A stretch of 64,000 nucleotides of DNA, from the NCBI GenBank assembly GCA_035771175.1, contig CM069598.1, positions 3,331,931 through 3,395,930 on the forward strand, given 5' to 3'. Under the pieces are notes generated by a model that saw only the letters and a program-made list of their open reading frames with translations, made no database searches and had not been told where the DNA came from. This document shows positions 60,289 through 64,000 of this stretch, piece by piece; position 1 is the first letter of the stretch; the number at the start of each line of letters is the position of its first letter. Source of the DNA: Paratinospora sagittata. Taxonomy: Eukaryota; Streptophyta; Magnoliopsida; Ranunculales; Menispermaceae. The position numbers and the translations under genes were made by a program.

Positions 60289-63200
60289 GGGAAAATGTTA
60301 ATTTAACTCTAAAAAAAAAAAAAAAAAAGCATGCAATGTCTCTATGACATGGATGAAGACTCTAAAGTTCATTAGCACTATGAAAAAAATCAAAAGAAGA
60401 AAAATAGTGCAAAAAATATCCTACTCAATTGAAAAAATGAGAGAGATATCTTCAAGAAAGGTGCTAAATCTATATGATTGACATAGAACAAATTGGAAGG
60501 TTACACCACACCATATGTAACTTAATTTTCTTTGTAGTGATATCTGACCAATGACTTAATTTTGAACATAGAAATCTCTTAAATAAATGTCAAGCCCTAG
60601 CTAGGTGGTGCTCCCTCATTCTCAAATGTGTGTTTTGCACGTCAAATTTCCCATTATATCAATGGAATCAGCAAAAGCATTAGTCCTTAGATTACGTTCA
60701 TCACATCACATTAAAAAGACTCTTAGGATCTAATTAACGTAAAGGTTAGCAATGATATACATAAGTACTCCACAACAAACTGAAGCTGTTTTGAAAATAT
60801 TTAAAAAATGAAAGAGTACGGATTCAATCTTGTGGAATGGGCCATGAAAGTCTTCCAGAGACCTTTGGCATTCACGCGGTAACAACTAGTCTTGAACACG
60901 AACGCCGAACTCACGTGACGCAAGCTGCATGTCATGCTTACCAACTTACCTCTATCTCTCTTTCACAATTTTTTTCTTTCTTTTTGTAATAATAATTGTT
61001 CAAATGTCTTAACATATTTTGAAACAAAATACATATATAAATTATAATGACAATACTTTCGTAAATTAATTGGAATGTTACAAATTAAAGACCTTAAATT
61101 TATAGATTTTTTCCATATATATATATATATATATATATATGTTGACCATTGGAATACATATGTACATAGATTTTTGTACATACATATATACATAGATTTT
61201 ATAGCATTTAGGAGATCAGCTTTTACAGTATAAAAACACGCTTTTCAGCATTTTAATAATATTTTGCACTCACATTTTATTAAAAAATACTTGAGAATAG
61301 AACTTTCTCGACTAAGCCATGTCAAATTTCAAATGGTAATGAGGCCAGTAGATCAATATAATTAGGTTACATTGCCATCAATTCTTCATTTAAATATCAT
61401 TAATTTTTAATAGAGACAAAGTTAAGATATGCAAATTTTTTTTAATTTTTATTTTATGGTTATGCCTACTCCTATGTCCTCGCTTCCCTCCAAGTGCTAA
61501 AAGCTTATTTATTAATTAAATTAATATATCTTGTATCAAAACAAAGAAGCAGGTATATATCAATTATTGAGTTTTGTTGTAATAGTTTATTTTTTTAAGT
61601 AATTGAGTTTTCAAGAAACATGGTCAACGTTACATGTGTGATGGTAGGCTCTGAACCGTTGGATGATTCTTCAGATCCCTATGGCAAGATCACAATAAAT
61701 CCGGATTCTTGGTCAATTGCTTTGAATTGGAAAAAAAAAAAAAACACATTATTCGCTTCTTCATGAAGAGGCAAGTGATTTGTCACGCTTAACAAAGCAA
61801 GTACTTATTTTTTAATTGCTTATTTTTAATATAAAACATGCTCTATTTATTTATTTATTTTATTAGAAATAACGAGCCATTAAGCTCGTGAGGTATCAGG
61901 TTTCTTAAAAATCTACTAATTTCTATATCAACAGGTTGATAAGAATGGTCTCTCTCTTAAGCTCACAGTTAGCCGAGTTTGTAAATTTGTCTCGTGAGTT
62001 CGAATGTGATACTTCATCTTCTAAGGGACCTACGCCATAAAAGTCTTTAGCTCAGTAGAGTGCTCACAAAATTATTTATTAAATTTCTCTCTTTAATGTA
62101 ACTTGAACCCTTATGCATTATGATTTAGACCACCAACGAATCGTAAAAAAATATCAAAGTCTCTTTTAAAAATGAAAATATATTAATTTTGTTACAATTA
62201 TACATACATAAATGTATATTAGGACTTACTTATCAAAATATAAGTAATTGTATTAAGAAGAAATTAGGACGTAGTCAATAATGCAGACTTAGCCTCAGTG
62301 GTAGACTTATTGCACACCTAGCACCAGAAGCATAAGCAAAATCCACAAGCTATATATTAGCATGCAAGAACCCTTGAATTTTATTGCAATATTTAGTTCT
62401 TGAATAAGTAAATATTTTGTAAATTGAAATTTCCAAAATGGTTTTTTATTTTTATTATTTTTATTTTTATTGTTGATAATGAAATCTCATCCTAGGCATG
62501 ATCATGATCACCATCTTCATCCTAATCTTACGTAGTCTTGATATGAGGTTGAAATAGTAGAAAAAAATACGTAGAAAGATGAAAAAGAGGAAGAGAATGA
62601 TCGAGCATGTGGAATACACATAGCTACTAATATAATAATAAAGCTTCCACAAAACCTCTGTATGACTTATTAATTAAGTAATTTCAACAGTAGATAAAAG
62701 TTTCAAACATTAAATGATTTTGACGAGATTATCTGTCTATATTATTATAATATGATGCATTTGAAGAACTCAATGTACGTATGAAGTCAGTTAATGAATA
62801 ATAAGTCTACTTTCAATGTAAACAAATGCATGTATTTTCTTCTACTACAGTATAACATTGTTGAATATAACCAATTAGTCAAATTTAAATACATTAGAAA
62901 TACTTCTCCACTTATTTTGGAAGAAGAAATCCAAGATCTGTATATAGAAATATTATATATAAACCACATAACAAAATTACAGAGCGATTAAAACTCGTGT
63001 TCATGAATTTTTTACATGCGTGTGGGCATCTACAAATCGATTGAAGAGAGGCCATTCTTTTTCTTCACTTGGCCATTCTTTTTCTTTGGCTTAAGGAATA
63101 TTAATACTTGAGGAATATTTCAACCTTTTGTAAGAGTCAATATTTAACCTCACGACCCTATTTACTCTTACTAAATCAAATTAAATAATTAAAAAAAAAG

Positions 63201-64000
63201 AAAAAGAAAAAGGAACCATAGAGTGTCGCCATCGTTGGTTGGTGTAGATGATCAGCCGTGACGTGCCATTTCCGCTTTTGCTTTCCAGGAAACGCGTGCT
63301 GGTTGGCTATTTAATTCCCATTCATATATTTTTATTTTTTTCCAAGAAGACAAAGACTACCAACAATAGGCTAATAGTCTAATAGTCGGGGCTCTATGCG
63401 TTAATGAAGAATTAAAATCAAATTAAACTATACAAGTTGTCAATTTAGACCGAAACTACAACAGGGGACGAAAGGAAAACAACAAAATAACCGCTGGCAT
63501 CCGGTTTAACAACGGAGAAGGTATCTCGGTGGCACCGCCGCTGGCCCGCACATAGGCCACGTGGTGGACGGAGTCGCTGTAGCTGCACCAGCATCTCGGT
63601 TCAACCGCATCCCACCAGCACAAGCTCGTTATGTATAGAATAGTTTTGGTTTGGTGTGGTTTAGTTGCGATTTTAAAAAGTGACGTTTTCGATACGAGGG
63701 GGCGCTGTTCCTCCTCAAAACACGCTTTCCTTGTCACCTTTGCATGTTACATTTTCATAATAATAGAAAAAGATGTCAACATTTTTTTGATTACTATGAT
63801 GTTACTGTTTTATTATATGGGGCTGACGTGTTACTTATAAGATGAAAAATATATTAATTAACTGATAATTAATGTAAAATTTTATCAAATTAGTTATTAA
63901 CATGAATCTAATTTATAAACAAGATGAAGGACTAATTAATTAGCAAGAGATGTACTGCAAAGATAACTTGCAGTACAATGATAATCAATAAAATGACGAC
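60289..64000. other. Intergenic, no gene recognised
   Basis: AT-rich, with a TA microsatellite near 61117-61140 and tRNA-like fragments near 61990 and 62290. A locally GC-rich segment around 63480-63720 carries a 93-codon minus-strand frame without a known motif. The window ends without a recognised gene. Confidence 0.5.

Noticed and set aside
62280..62330. tRNA gene suggested by TTAGCCTCAGTGGTAGAC
   Set aside because: Only an A-box-like piece is present; no acceptor stem or T-arm follows at tRNA spacing.

Overview
This is an AT-rich nuclear segment from a flowering plant, almost certainly a eudicot. The evidence is GT-AG multi-exon genes, plant-specific families (NPH3/RPT2-like, PLS-class PPR, CYB561-DOMON, KIN-12 kinesin), Copia elements primed by initiator-Met tRNA, tRNA-derived SINEs, hAT MITEs and a plant-type snoRNA promoter. 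I cannot name the species.

Layout. 1-1170: the 5' end of a minus-strand Copia element inserted into a decayed PPR gene. 2129-2990: a minus-strand box C/D snoRNA with its own telo-box/site II/TATA promoter; its two guides match 25S rRNA and 5.8S rRNA (G79), as expected for snoR39BY. 3209-4757: a SINE and a retroposed 5S rRNA copy. 5563-7881: NPH3/RPT2-like BTB gene (4 exons). 8245-9603: intronless E-class PPR gene (minus). 13477-15018: two-RRM glycine-rich RNA-binding protein. 17782-19017: C2-domain protein (minus). 19018-26655: long intergenic tract with degraded small repeats. 26656-28898: inositol transporter (6 exons). 30363-32689: ARM-repeat protein (minus, 2 exons; the last exon is only 21 codons). 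35657-41548: a full-length Copia element with 643-bp LTRs and GAAAT target-site duplication, broken by an inverted SINE-like cluster and catalytic-site mutations. 42055-43883: hAT MITE, a second SINE-like palindrome and a TRIM. 45237-46466: CYB561-DOMON gene. 47762-48338: remnant LTR. 48865-58493: 16-exon KIN-12 kinesin whose 3.5-kb intron 8 holds an hAT MITE, an internally deleted Gypsy element and a SINE nested in it. 58494-64000: intergenic, with a tandem duplication and another SINE.

Gene relationships. From memory of Arabidopsis, the PPR, inositol transporter and ARM genes correspond to the consecutive loci At4g16470, At4g16480 and At4g16490, so 8.2-32.7 kb looks like conserved microsynteny with RRM and C2 genes lying between. 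The genes are otherwise independently regulated housekeeping or cell-biology genes. The clearest regulatory signals are the ribosome-biogenesis type promoter of the snoRNA and an MSA (G2/M) element upstream of the kinesin.

I found no operon, CRISPR array, organellar insertion or obvious new multi-gene system. The most unusual structures are the head-to-head SINE-like palindromes (38694-39328 and 42478-42662), the interleaved inverted repeat at 24969-25104, and the dual-guide snoRNA. Exon coordinates come from hand-read splice signals that keep frame and family homology; no alignment was run.
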